Positions 16,993 to 24,670 of a stretch of 30,327 bases of DNA are shown piece by piece. This stretch comes from CAYVUI01 sp964454745 (GTDB lineage: Bacteria > Planctomycetota > Phycisphaerae > Sedimentisphaerales > Anaerohalosphaeraceae). Below the pieces are notes generated by a model, which saw nothing but the letters and a program-made list of their open reading frames with translations, made no database searches and was not told the DNA's origin. The first letter of the stretch is position 1. The number at the start of each line of letters is the position of its first letter. The stretch lies in contig CAYVUI010000051.1 in NCBI GenBank assembly GCA_964454745.1, positions 1-30,327 of the forward strand, written 5' to 3'. The position numbers and the translations under genes are program-made.

Positions 16993-17074
16993 TCGAAATA
17001 CGGAATCGATGATTAGGCGGCAAAACAGAGCACGGTTTTTTATAAAGAATACTTTTTATCTCAGGAGTTTTTAA

Positions 17075-18133
17075 ATGTCTTACCAGGATGGAATGGCTGC
17101 GATCAATCTTGAAATGCCGGCACGTGTCCCGAGAACGGAGTATTCCGCTCATACCTACTGGGATCTTGTCAACGCGGTCTGCAAAACGAATGTCAGCCCC
17201 GAAAGCAGTGAACAGGAAAAATCCAAAGCCTCTGCGGCCTTTCTCAAGGCGTGGAATTACGATTTTATGTGGAATATCCTGATTCATAACCAGGTTTTTG
17301 ATGGTTATTATACCTCAATGGGGCATGCCGAATATGCCAGCGGGGGTACGGACTATAATAATGAAGTGTTTTGCCCATTCAAGACTCCGGAGGAGGTTCT
17401 GAAATTTGACCCCTGCGAGAAGTACGGCCAAAGGGAGCACCGAAAAATGGTGGAAGATTTCGATGCGCAATATGAGCAATCCTGCAAGATCTGGCCGGAG
17501 CTGGTGAATATGACGGGGATTTATGTGACCTGCGTTTCCGGGCTGATCGAGATGTTCGGCTGGGATATGATGCTGATGGCCGCGGGGACAGACCCGGAGG
17601 AGTTTGGTCGCCTGACGGACCGATATGCCGCATGGATTCAGCAGTATTTTAACGCCCTGGCCGATTGCAAAGCCCCGGTCGTGATGGTGCATGATGATAT
17701 TGTCTGGACTTCAGGGGCGTTTATCGCTCCCGAATGGTATCGAAAACATGTTTTTCCAAATTACAGGAAATATTTTGCCCCGCTGTTCGATGCAGATAAA
17801 AAAGTGATATACACCTCGGATGGTAATTACACTGAATTCATTGATGATATCGCTGATACCGGTGTTCACGGCTTTGTGATGGAACCAACGACAGATATGA
17901 AGTACATCGCGGACAAGTACGGCAAAACCCACGCCTTTATCGGTAATGCCGACTGCCGGATTCTAACGTACGGATCGAAAGAAGAAATTCGCAATGAGGT
18001 GCAGCGGTGTATGAATATCGGCAAAAATTGCCCGGGGTTTTTCATGGCAGTTGGCAATCATCTGCCATCTTCCGTACCGGTTGAAAATGCCCTGTATTAT
18101 AACGAGGTATATGAGGAATTGTCCCGGCGGTGA
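17075..18133 (+). CDS. Uroporphyrinogen-decarboxylase-family (URO-D/MtaA-like) protein
   Basis: The 352-aa protein has the URO-D-superfamily barrel pattern: KTPEEVLKF, then HDDIVWTSGAFIAPEWYRKHVFP and IYTSDGNYTEFIDDIADTGVHGF, followed by FIGNADCRIL. CAGGAG lies about 10 bp before the ATG. Where corrinoid methyltransferases of the MtaA/CmuA branch carry an H-x-C zinc motif, this protein reads YTSDGN, without Cys or His, so a zinc-dependent methyltransferase role is doubtful. Synthesis of haem is also unlikely, given its place next to a sugar oxidoreductase. Such paralogs are frequent in planctomycete sugar-catabolism loci but are poorly characterised. A decayed relative with an HSCG motif lies at 12014-12400. 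Confidence 0.85.
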   Translation: MSYQDGMAAINLEMPARVPRTEYSAHTYWDLVNAVCKTNVSPESSEQEKSKASAAFLKAWNYDFMWNILIHNQVFDGYYTSMGHAEYASGGTDYNNEVFCPFKTPEEVLKFDPCEKYGQREHRKMVEDFDAQYEQSCKIWPELVNMTGIYVTCVSGLIEMFGWDMMLMAAGTDPEEFGRLTDRYAAWIQQYFNALADCKAPVVMVHDDIVWTSGAFIAPEWYRKHVFPNYRKYFAPLFDADKKVIYTSDGNYTEFIDDIADTGVHGFVMEPTTDMKYIADKYGKTHAFIGNADCRILTYGSKEEIRNEVQRCMNIGKNCPGFFMAVGNHLPSSVPVENALYYNEVYEELSRR

Positions 18134-18247
18134 AAAGGGAATTGGGTTAAAAAGTAAAGGCGAGAAGAAACGTTTTCCAAACGGATAAGGTGTCGATTCG
18201 CTTTGCAGCGCCTGCGGCCTTTCGGTCTGCTCGTCAAACCCGCGTAT

Positions 18248-18263
18248 CGGAGCTAACGCTCCG
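18248..18263. repeat. Perfect 6-bp hairpin CGGAGC-TAAC-GCTCCG
   Basis: A short perfect inverted repeat in the gap after the URO-D-family gene. No T-run follows, so it is not a typical terminator. It could be part of a dispersed REP-like intergenic repeat, which cannot be tested within a single copy. Confidence 0.35.
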
Positions 18264-18466
18264 GACAGGTTCTCCTCCCGCCAAGCGCAATAAAAGCCGG
18301 GAAGAAAACCGGAAAACCTTGAAACAAACAGCCCACTTAAAACGGAGAGGGCGGGATTTTTTGTAAACTCATGAAAACCCTGTATTTACAGCTTAACGCT
18401 AAGGGGAACAAGGACTTAGAGATTCTTATTTCCTTAACCTTAATGATAATAGGGGGTTAAAAGAAA

Positions 18467-18513
18467 TGAAGGCGCTGGGACTCGAACCCAGGACCTACGG
18501 CTTAAAAGGCCAT
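18467..18513 (-). other. tRNA-Lys(TTT) 3' half: attachment-site remnant
   Basis: Read on the minus strand, ATGGC-CTTTTAA-GCCGT is an anticodon arm with anticodon TTT (one T-G pair), followed by variable loop AGGTC, T-arm CTGGG-TTCGAGT-CCCAG, acceptor strand CGCCTTC and discriminator A. No D-arm or 5' acceptor strand lies upstream (above 18513), so this is a truncated 3' half. By the usual geometry of integration into tRNA genes, chromosome lies on its 3' side (lower coordinates) and an integrated element on its 5' side (higher coordinates). It is opposite in orientation to the tRNA-Glu remnant and derives from a different tRNA, hence a different element. Confidence 0.72.
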
Positions 18514-18686
18514 TTGGCGAGTTGTAAGTCTTTGTTAAAAGACAACTTATATGGCATTTTTGGGCCTAAAACAAGGGTTGCAACATATTAACAATTACAA
18601 TATCACATAGTTGACAACCCAGTATCAACTGCAAACTGACAAACTTTTTGACGAACTATTTTTATGGTTGAAAAGTTGGATTCAAA

Positions 18687-20873
18687 TTACACGGATTTGA
18701 TGCGTAGGACCTTTTCTTTAAATCGGGGATGCCTGACTGTGACACAAATGGCTCCGGCCTCTTTGGTAGATTTGACCCATATAGCTCCTGCACCTGCGAC
18801 AAGAGCAAATGGGTTTTCGCCGATCAGAATGCCCGGGCCTTCGATTTCAATCTGAATCGCAGCGGTCGCATAGTATCTGCGATTGTTGTATTTATCGGTA
18901 ATGATAAAACTGCATCTTGTCATATCTGCGCCGTCCGCGGATATGGTTTTGTCATCCGCTTGTACAATAAATTTTTCGTCCAGGCTCGAATTGGACATTT
19001 TTCTTGTGATTACTTTTTTGTTCTTTAGGTATCCATCAATTTGCAGCTCATTCCATTTTTCGCCCCACATGCCGGTGATCTTGTCTGTGCAGAAAGGCGG
19101 ATGCGGCAGGTTGGGAAACTGCTTCGTATTTGGGAACAGTTCCGCCAGGAAATTCCCGCCGGCATAAATCTTAAGTTTATCACAATTACTGCAGATGACT
19201 CCATTCAGGATGCCGATGTCCTGAAAATCATTGATCGAAAAACTGAAAACAGGCTCCAAAACCACTTGTTCTTCCGGGCAGCACTGGGACTGATACATAT
19301 AGGCCGCGGCCTTAGGAATCCTGAAAATGTCATAGACCCCGTGATAACAAACCCGGTCGCCGCAGCCGAAATCAAGGTGCGTGTTGTAATCAAATGCGCA
19401 CCATCCGATACAACCGGAGATTTGATCGTTTCCGTAGGTCTGATTCATAATACTGGCGTGGAACAGAACATGCTCGGTTCTTCTTTCCGAGCCGTCATAT
19501 GGTTTTGTCGGGAACATGTGCCCGCCATATTCGGTGATAAGGTAATTGTCATGATTGGGCTTGCGGAGCGTGTGCCCAAAGTCATTAATAGTAAAAACAT
19601 CTTCGAGAAGCCTGGATTTAAAGTTGTTCCTGACCCCTCCGGTCTGACGCGAATCATCAAGGTGATGGGCAATTGCATTGGTTTTCTCGTACAAAAGGTC
19701 ATCATCTTTGGATTCGTTGACTCTGGTCCCCCAAAGTATGATTGAGGGGCGGTTGCAGTCTCTTTTTACCATCGCTTCGGTGTGTTCACAGAGAACCTGT
19801 TTCCATTTTTTATCTCCGATATGCTGCCAGCCGGGGATTTCTTCAAACACGAGCAGACCGATTTGATCACAGCAGTCAAGAAAATGGCGTGACTGCGGAT
19901 AATGTGAAGTCCTTACGATATTGCATTTTAATTCGTTTTTAATAATCAGGGCGTCTTTTTTCTGCAGCCTGGCAGGTGCAGCGGCACCGATAAATGGATA
20001 CGTCTGGTGACGATTGAGGCCGCGAAGTTTTATTTTTTTGCCATTGAGGAAAAACCCTTTGGCTGTAAATTCAGCTTTTCGAAAACCTGTTACTGTTTCA
20101 TATTGGTCAACAGCCTTCTTCGCCTGGACCAGTTCGGCTTTGATCGTATAAAGCTTTGGGGTTTCCGGACTCCAGAGTTCTGTTTTTTGGGGCAAATCAA
20201 TCGAGAGGTCATCCCGTTGTGAATCAAGTTCAAACACATCACAAGTGAGAAGTGTTTTCTTGTCATAAACCCCCACTTTTAATTGGTATTGATTGATTGG
20301 GGTCTGTTTTTTGTCAAGGTCAATCTCATAACTGACGAGCAGTTTTTTCTTTTGATCCAGCGGATTATTGCACCGTACAAAGAGATTCTTGATATAGGTG
20401 TGGTTTACTATCCGCAAGTTCACCTCGCGGTATACACCCCCGAATGTGAGATAATCAATGCGATCCCCGAAGGGCGGGATATCTTTTCGTTCTCTTGAAT
20501 CCACTTTCAGGGCTATGATATTTTCCCGGCTAAATTGGACATGTTTCGTTATTTCAAAGGAAAACGGTGTGTATCCTCCCTTGTATTCTCCGAGTCGTTT
20601 TTCATTGACATAAACCGTACAGGCGGCCATCACACCTTCAAAGTCGATGAAAATCCTTTGCTTCCGGTATTTAGCAGGTAAAACAAACTGTTTTTGATAT
20701 GTAGAAATAAACTGATACTGCTTGTCGTCAAAGCTGTGCCAGGATACGATTTTATTTGTGTGAGGAAGTGTTATATTCTCAAAACAGGACTTATCAATAT
20801 CTTTTGTCAGGTATTGGCTTTTAAAATTTGGGCAATAAAGCCAGTTTTCGTTGAAAGGCATTACATTTTTCAT
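18687..20873 (-). CDS. Cytoplasmic GH2 glycosidase (beta-galactosidase-like)
   Basis: The 728-aa protein has the GH2 order. A jelly-roll sugar-binding domain (about 1-160) carries the characteristic VYVNEKRLGEYKGGYTPF, an immunoglobulin-like domain covers about 160-265, and a TIM barrel begins with GKKIKLRGLNRHQ (about 279-290). The candidate acid/base is Glu387 in ILWGTRVNES, a divergent form of the usual W-S-x-G-N-E. The nucleophile is Glu448 in LITEYGGHMF. A C-terminal beta domain (about 600-728) ends the protein. No signal peptide is present, so it should act on imported oligosaccharides. No clear Shine-Dalgarno precedes the ATG. It diverges from an SSS symporter, which may supply its substrate. 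The exact sugar (galactoside, glucuronide, mannoside) is not determined. Confidence 0.9.
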   Translation of the reverse strand: MKNVMPFNENWLYCPNFKSQYLTKDIDKSCFENITLPHTNKIVSWHSFDDKQYQFISTYQKQFVLPAKYRKQRIFIDFEGVMAACTVYVNEKRLGEYKGGYTPFSFEITKHVQFSRENIIALKVDSRERKDIPPFGDRIDYLTFGGVYREVNLRIVNHTYIKNLFVRCNNPLDQKKKLLVSYEIDLDKKQTPINQYQLKVGVYDKKTLLTCDVFELDSQRDDLSIDLPQKTELWSPETPKLYTIKAELVQAKKAVDQYETVTGFRKAEFTAKGFFLNGKKIKLRGLNRHQTYPFIGAAAPARLQKKDALIIKNELKCNIVRTSHYPQSRHFLDCCDQIGLLVFEEIPGWQHIGDKKWKQVLCEHTEAMVKRDCNRPSIILWGTRVNESKDDDLLYEKTNAIAHHLDDSRQTGGVRNNFKSRLLEDVFTINDFGHTLRKPNHDNYLITEYGGHMFPTKPYDGSERRTEHVLFHASIMNQTYGNDQISGCIGWCAFDYNTHLDFGCGDRVCYHGVYDIFRIPKAAAYMYQSQCCPEEQVVLEPVFSFSINDFQDIGILNGVICSNCDKLKIYAGGNFLAELFPNTKQFPNLPHPPFCTDKITGMWGEKWNELQIDGYLKNKKVITRKMSNSSLDEKFIVQADDKTISADGADMTRCSFIITDKYNNRRYYATAAIQIEIEGPGILIGENPFALVAGAGAIWVKSTKEAGAICVTVRHPRFKEKVLRIKSV

Positions 20874-21423
20874 AAAACGGGTACTTTCAAATCAATTGAT
20901 CAAGCAGATGCTGTAATTTACATAATTATAGACAATCTCGGCAAATACACTATATAAACTCTTGCTTTGTTAATCCAAATTCATGCACCTTTTAAGCATC
21001 CTTGTAAATGAGTATTATAACCTTTAAGGAGAGTAAACAATTTTGATTATTAATACAATCAATTATTTTATTTATGGCAATAATGAATGGATATATTTAT
21101 AATTATATTAAAAGTGATGGTTTGGCTTGTCAAGGTTCGCTCTTTGATGGGTTTGACATCCAGATGAGAATGACAGGTTGAGCTGTTTATAAGTACTTAT
21201 AAATAAATATGATATAGTGTGTATATGAAAATTTTGTTCTTTCTTGTGAGATTGAATATCTGGAAACGAGTAAGGATTGTTATGTTAAAGTAATGTGTGT
21301 GTATTGCGCTAATATCTTGCGGAAAGAGAAGCGATGGATTGCAAATGAGCATTTATATGGTTTTGAATTTGAAAACTGTCACTGTAAATCGTTACATTTG
21401 AAATACTTATGTAAGAGGTGTAT
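20874..21423. promoter_or_regulatory. Divergent control region between GH2 and SSS genes
   Basis: This 550-bp AT-rich gap lies between divergently transcribed genes and must contain both promoters. I see no credible ORF (a 35-codon frame from 21074 lacks a ribosome binding site). A TTGACA at 21153-21158 could be a -35 box but has no good -10 at 17 bp. The main regulatory candidate is the palindrome at 21186-21203. AAGAGG at 21413 is the ribosome binding site of the SSS gene. Confidence 0.45.
21186..21203. promoter_or_regulatory. Candidate operator, 18-bp perfect palindrome
   Basis: TTTATAAGTACTTATAAA is perfectly palindromic over 18 bp and lies about 220 bp before the SSS start and 310 bp before the GH2 start. 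Dyads of this size are typical binding sites of dimeric repressors. The absence of a central CG argues against a LacI-type site; the regulator is not encoded in the window. Confidence 0.45.
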
Positions 21424-23478
21424 ATGAGTTGGATTGACTGGTCGATACTGTTTTCAATGCTCCTTGTCATTGTTGCCGCTTCATGGGGGACGCGAAGTTA
21501 TATGAAAGGGGTAGCCGATTTTCTCGCTGCGGGCAGGGTTGGCGGCCGATACATGCTTTGCGTGGCGGAAGGAATTGCCTGGATCGGAGCCATTTCGATT
21601 ATCGCCGGGTTTGAGACGGGATATAAGGCGGGCTTTACTTCCTTGTGGTGGCAGGAACTGCACACGCCGGTTTATCTGTTTATTTCACTTTCAGGATGGG
21701 TGATCTATCGGTATCGTCAAACACGTGCGCTCACCCTGGCTCAATTCTTTGAAATGCGATACAGCCGTAATTTCAGGATATTCGCCGGAGGTCTGCAATG
21801 GCTGGCCGGGATTATCAATATGGGTATTTTTCCGGCAGTTTCAGCGCGTTTCTTTGTCTATTTTTGTAATTTACCCGTCGAAACAACCATTGCGTCGGTC
21901 ACATTTCCGACTTACTGGATCGTCATGATCGTGCTTCTGGCGGCGGCGATGCTTTTGCTCACCTTCAGCGGGCAAATCGCGATCATGGTCACGGACTTTA
22001 TCCAGGGTTCTTTTACTAACATTGTGTTTATTGTCATTCTTGTCCTCTGCTTTTTATTCATTTTTGACTGGTCCATGATTATCGACACCTTGATGGCCGA
22101 CAATCCCGAGATGGTTAATCCGATGATGACCAATGATGTGGAAGATTTCAATGTATGGTTTTACCTGATTATGGGGTTCAGTCTTTTTTACAATCACATG
22201 GCCTGGCAGGGCTCCCAGGGGTACAATGCCTCGGCCAAAACGCCACATGAAGCAAAAATGGCCCGAATCATTTCCGTCTTGCGAGGGGTGGTAACCACGG
22301 CTTCATTTGCACTCCTGCCCATCTGTGCTTTTGTGTTTTTAAACCACCCGCAATTTGCCGACCAGACCGCTTCAATCGGAGAACAAATATCCCATATCGA
22401 TAACGAGGTGGTGTACAGGCAAACCCGTATTACGCTGGCAATTGCGGAAATGCTGCCTGTTGGGCTCACCGGGATGTTTGCGGCGATGATGCTTGCCGCT
22501 TCGGTCAGTACGCTGGATACCTACCTCCATTCCTGGGGCAGTATTTTTGTTCAGGATGTCATCATGCCGATTCGCAAAAAGCCCCTGACCCCAAAGCAGC
22601 ATATCTGGGCGCTTCGGATATCCATTTTGTTTGTGGCCGTATTCGTCCTGCTTTTCAGTATGTTGTATCAGCAGACGGAGGACATTCTTTTGTTCTTCGC
22701 CGTGACCGGGGCCATTGTTCTCGGCGGGGCCGGCTCTGTAATTATTGGCGGTCTTTACTGGTCCAGAGGCACAACCCCGGCCGCGTATTCGGCGATGATT
22801 GCCGGTGCGTTTCTCTCACTGGGCAAATTGGTGCTGGATCAGGAAGTATTCTTTTCGAAGCTGAAAAGTTTTATTTTAAATCATTACCCCGGCTTTGTAG
22901 AGAATCTCAATACGTTTATGTTGAACCGATTTCCACAGATTGTCGAAAGAGAAGGCGGTTTTGAGAACTGGTCACGCATCCCCATGAATGGTTTGTGGAT
23001 GTTTGGTTTTGCAATGGCCGCTGCGATTACGATTTATATCTGTGTCTCCCTGTTGACCTGTAAAGAGAAATTCAATCTCAATAAAATGCTCCACCGTGGG
23101 GAATATGCCCTCAAAAGCGATGTCGTAAAAGGTTCCGCTTCCTCTCGCATTCTCAAGATGTTTGGCATTACAGATGAATTCACAAAATTCGATAAATTGA
23201 TTTATTTTCTTACGTTGCTGTGGTCGGTTACCTGGTTTTTTGTATTGGTTATTGGGACTGCCTACGCTTTGATTTCCGGCAATACGACGACGGAAGGCTG
23301 GGCCCACTACTGGTGGTTCCGGTGCTGGTCGCTTTTGATCGTTGCGGTGATTGTGAGCATCTGGCTGCTGATTGGCGGTCTGGCAGATATGCTTACTATG
23401 TTTAAAACTTTAAGCCAGGCTCGTGCCAATGAGCTTGACGACGGCAGGGTAGACGACCATCACAACCTTGGGGAGTAG
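21424..23478 (+). CDS. SSS-family sodium/solute symporter (684 aa)
   Basis: The frame opens at GTG 21418, but ATG 21424 with AAGAGG five bases upstream is the better start. The polytopic protein begins with a helix at about 7-21, followed by a glycine-rich second segment, and contains ALTLAQFFEMRYS (about 102-114) and the SSS core segment FSGQIAIMVTDFIQGSF (about 181-197). MAWQGSQGYNASA and MLAASVSTLDTYLHSW are further family-like regions. It is longer than the 579-aa carrier at 10165 owing to a C-terminal extension with extra helices. It diverges from the GH2 gene and is followed by a PEP-CTERM gene 335 bp downstream. The likely role is sodium-driven uptake of a sugar or oligosaccharide; the substrate is unknown. 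Confidence 0.92.
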   Translation: MSWIDWSILFSMLLVIVAASWGTRSYMKGVADFLAAGRVGGRYMLCVAEGIAWIGAISIIAGFETGYKAGFTSLWWQELHTPVYLFISLSGWVIYRYRQTRALTLAQFFEMRYSRNFRIFAGGLQWLAGIINMGIFPAVSARFFVYFCNLPVETTIASVTFPTYWIVMIVLLAAAMLLLTFSGQIAIMVTDFIQGSFTNIVFIVILVLCFLFIFDWSMIIDTLMADNPEMVNPMMTNDVEDFNVWFYLIMGFSLFYNHMAWQGSQGYNASAKTPHEAKMARIISVLRGVVTTASFALLPICAFVFLNHPQFADQTASIGEQISHIDNEVVYRQTRITLAIAEMLPVGLTGMFAAMMLAASVSTLDTYLHSWGSIFVQDVIMPIRKKPLTPKQHIWALRISILFVAVFVLLFSMLYQQTEDILLFFAVTGAIVLGGAGSVIIGGLYWSRGTTPAAYSAMIAGAFLSLGKLVLDQEVFFSKLKSFILNHYPGFVENLNTFMLNRFPQIVEREGGFENWSRIPMNGLWMFGFAMAAAITIYICVSLLTCKEKFNLNKMLHRGEYALKSDVVKGSASSRILKMFGITDEFTKFDKLIYFLTLLWSVTWFFVLVIGTAYALISGNTTTEGWAHYWWFRCWSLLIVAVIVSIWLLIGGLADMLTMFKTLSQARANELDDGRVDDHHNLGE

Positions 23479-23813
23479 ACAGAGATTTGATGATCGCTAT
23501 ACAAGACAAAAAAGTGCCTGAAACTCCCGTAGGGTTGCAATAATGGATTAGTTATATCTTGTATCCGTTGTGATATGACGTGTATCCCTGGTAAAAAGAC
23601 GGTAAAAGACGTTTTGGGTGACATTAAATCTATTATTGCCGGTAATTGATACAATTAATAATATATTATTGCGTTTTTATGCTTGATTCCCGTTACCAAA
23701 TGTGTTATTTTTATGAGTGCAATGGAATTGTCTGCCATTGATTTGTAAGGAATTGCTTTTTGGGAAGCATATCCTAAATGATTGACATGTTACTTTTTTG
23801 GAGGACCGGAAGG
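23479..23813. other. Intergenic region before PEP-CTERM gene
   Basis: About 335 bp between the symporter and the PEP-CTERM gene. There is no convincing ORF and no clear terminator after the symporter. A 14-bp AT-only palindrome AATAATATATTATT lies at 23657-23670 and may simply reflect composition. The ribosome binding site GGAGG is at 23800-23804. Confidence 0.4.
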
Positions 23814-24590
23814 ATGAAGCAGTCTGTTTTATTGGTAATTTTGGTGTCAAGTCTTTGTTTTGGAGGGATCATCACCGACAGCTTTGAGGACGGTATCATT
23901 GCGAATGGCCCGGATACCGGGGCACCCCCTGCATCCTGGAGCGGCAACATTGATACCGAACCCGGCTGGCAAGCTGACGGGGCCGGAGGGGTGTATGGCC
24001 ATCATCCGGGGCTGGCCTGCACGGATGACACAGGGGCAATGATGACTCTCGATTTTGGTGCCCTGTATGGTACTGTGGAAGTGGATTTTGAACTCCGACA
24101 GGAAAACGGTACGGGGGGGAGCTATCGAATTGAAATGGGCTTCGTTACTGACCAGGGAACCTGGCTGATGGAAAGTTCACCCGAGGCGTTCCGTTATGGT
24201 GGCGGGGCAAGTGCAACCAGCATTGCATCCTTTGATGGAAATCATGCCATCACCTGGCCGGGTGTGGGGGTTGCCCCTCAGCAGAAACTGCCGACCAACG
24301 GGTATCAGCACTTCAAGTTTGTCTTCGATGTCAGTGAATACTTCACCGTGAAAGTGTACACCGAGGATTATACGGCAGGGATTGATGAATCCAAAGGATA
24401 CGGAACCCTGGTCTATGCTGCTTACATGGAAAACTGGATCTCCGGTACTCCTGCGACCGGGGCAACCGGTTTTGCCTGGAAGAATCTTGACGGTGTCGTC
24501 ACCTGGCAGGTGGACGATGTGGTCGTGACTCCCGAGCCTGTATCTATGCTGATTATGGGTATTGGCGGGCTGTTCCTGCGTAGACGGTAA
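23814..24590 (+). CDS. Secreted PEP-CTERM protein
   Basis: The frame begins at 23778, but ATG 23814 has GGAGG nine bases upstream and begins exactly with a signal peptide (MKQSVLLVILVSSLCFG, about 1-17), giving 258 aa. The mature part starts ITDSFEDG, rich in Gly, Asp and aromatic residues as in jelly-roll (LamG/CBM-like) domains, and contains VEVDFELRQENGTGG and VDDVVV strands. The C-terminus is PEPVSMLIMGIGGLFLRRR: PEP motif, hydrophobic helix, and arginine cluster, the PEP-CTERM sorting signal processed by an exosortase. It is probably displayed at the cell surface as a glycan-binding or structural protein. Precise function is unknown. A strong bidirectional terminator follows. Confidence 0.85.
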   Translation: MKQSVLLVILVSSLCFGGIITDSFEDGIIANGPDTGAPPASWSGNIDTEPGWQADGAGGVYGHHPGLACTDDTGAMMTLDFGALYGTVEVDFELRQENGTGGSYRIEMGFVTDQGTWLMESSPEAFRYGGGASATSIASFDGNHAITWPGVGVAPQQKLPTNGYQHFKFVFDVSEYFTVKVYTEDYTAGIDESKGYGTLVYAAYMENWISGTPATGATGFAWKNLDGVVTWQVDDVVVTPEPVSMLIMGIGGLFLRRR

Positions 24591-24620
24591 GTGAAAAGCG
24601 GGGAACATGTTAAAAAAGAA

Positions 24621-24651
24621 AGGCCTGCCGTCATTGACCGCAGGCCTTTTT
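24621..24651. terminator. Bidirectional rho-independent terminator
   Basis: AGGCCTGC (24621-24628) pairs with GCAGGCCT (24640-24647) around an 11-nt loop, followed by a run of T to 24651. On the opposite strand the stem is followed by TTTCTTTTTT, so it can also stop the minus-strand operon that ends at 24671. It lies between convergent genes. Confidence 0.88.
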
Positions 24652-24670
24652 CATTGCGGTTTCTTTCTGC

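Larger units (their letters stand above)
18134..18686. other. Intergenic region with hairpin, tRNA-Lys fragment, element end
   Basis: This 553-bp gap holds no convincing gene. From left to right it contains a GC-rich part with the CGGAGC hairpin at 18248-18263, a TCCCGCC/GGCGGGA pair at 18276/18350 followed by six T (a weak, long-looped terminator candidate), an AT-rich stretch, the tRNA-Lys 3' half at 18467-18513, and then element-like sequence with an imperfect inverted repeat AGTTGT..TCTTT / AAAGACAACT (18520-18547) and several GACAAC/GACAAA words that could be integrase arm sites. Confidence 0.45.

Noticed and set aside
18370..18459. 29-codon frame starting MKTLYLQLN
   Set aside because: It is very short, has no ribosome binding site, and lies in AT-rich DNA next to the tRNA-Lys remnant.
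18664..18855. 63-codon plus-strand frame at the 3' end of the GH2 gene
   Set aside because: It overlaps the GH2 coding sequence on the opposite strand and has no supporting signal.
19041..19745. 234-codon plus-strand frame
   Set aside because: It is antisense to the GH2 gene; the minus-strand frame carries the family motifs and catalytic residues.
21074..21181. 35-codon frame in the GH2/SSS gap
   Set aside because: It has no ribosome binding site or protein-like features; more likely non-coding promoter DNA.
23657..23670. 14-bp palindrome AATAATATATTATT
   Set aside because: It consists of A and T only and is easily produced by composition; not enough to call an operator.
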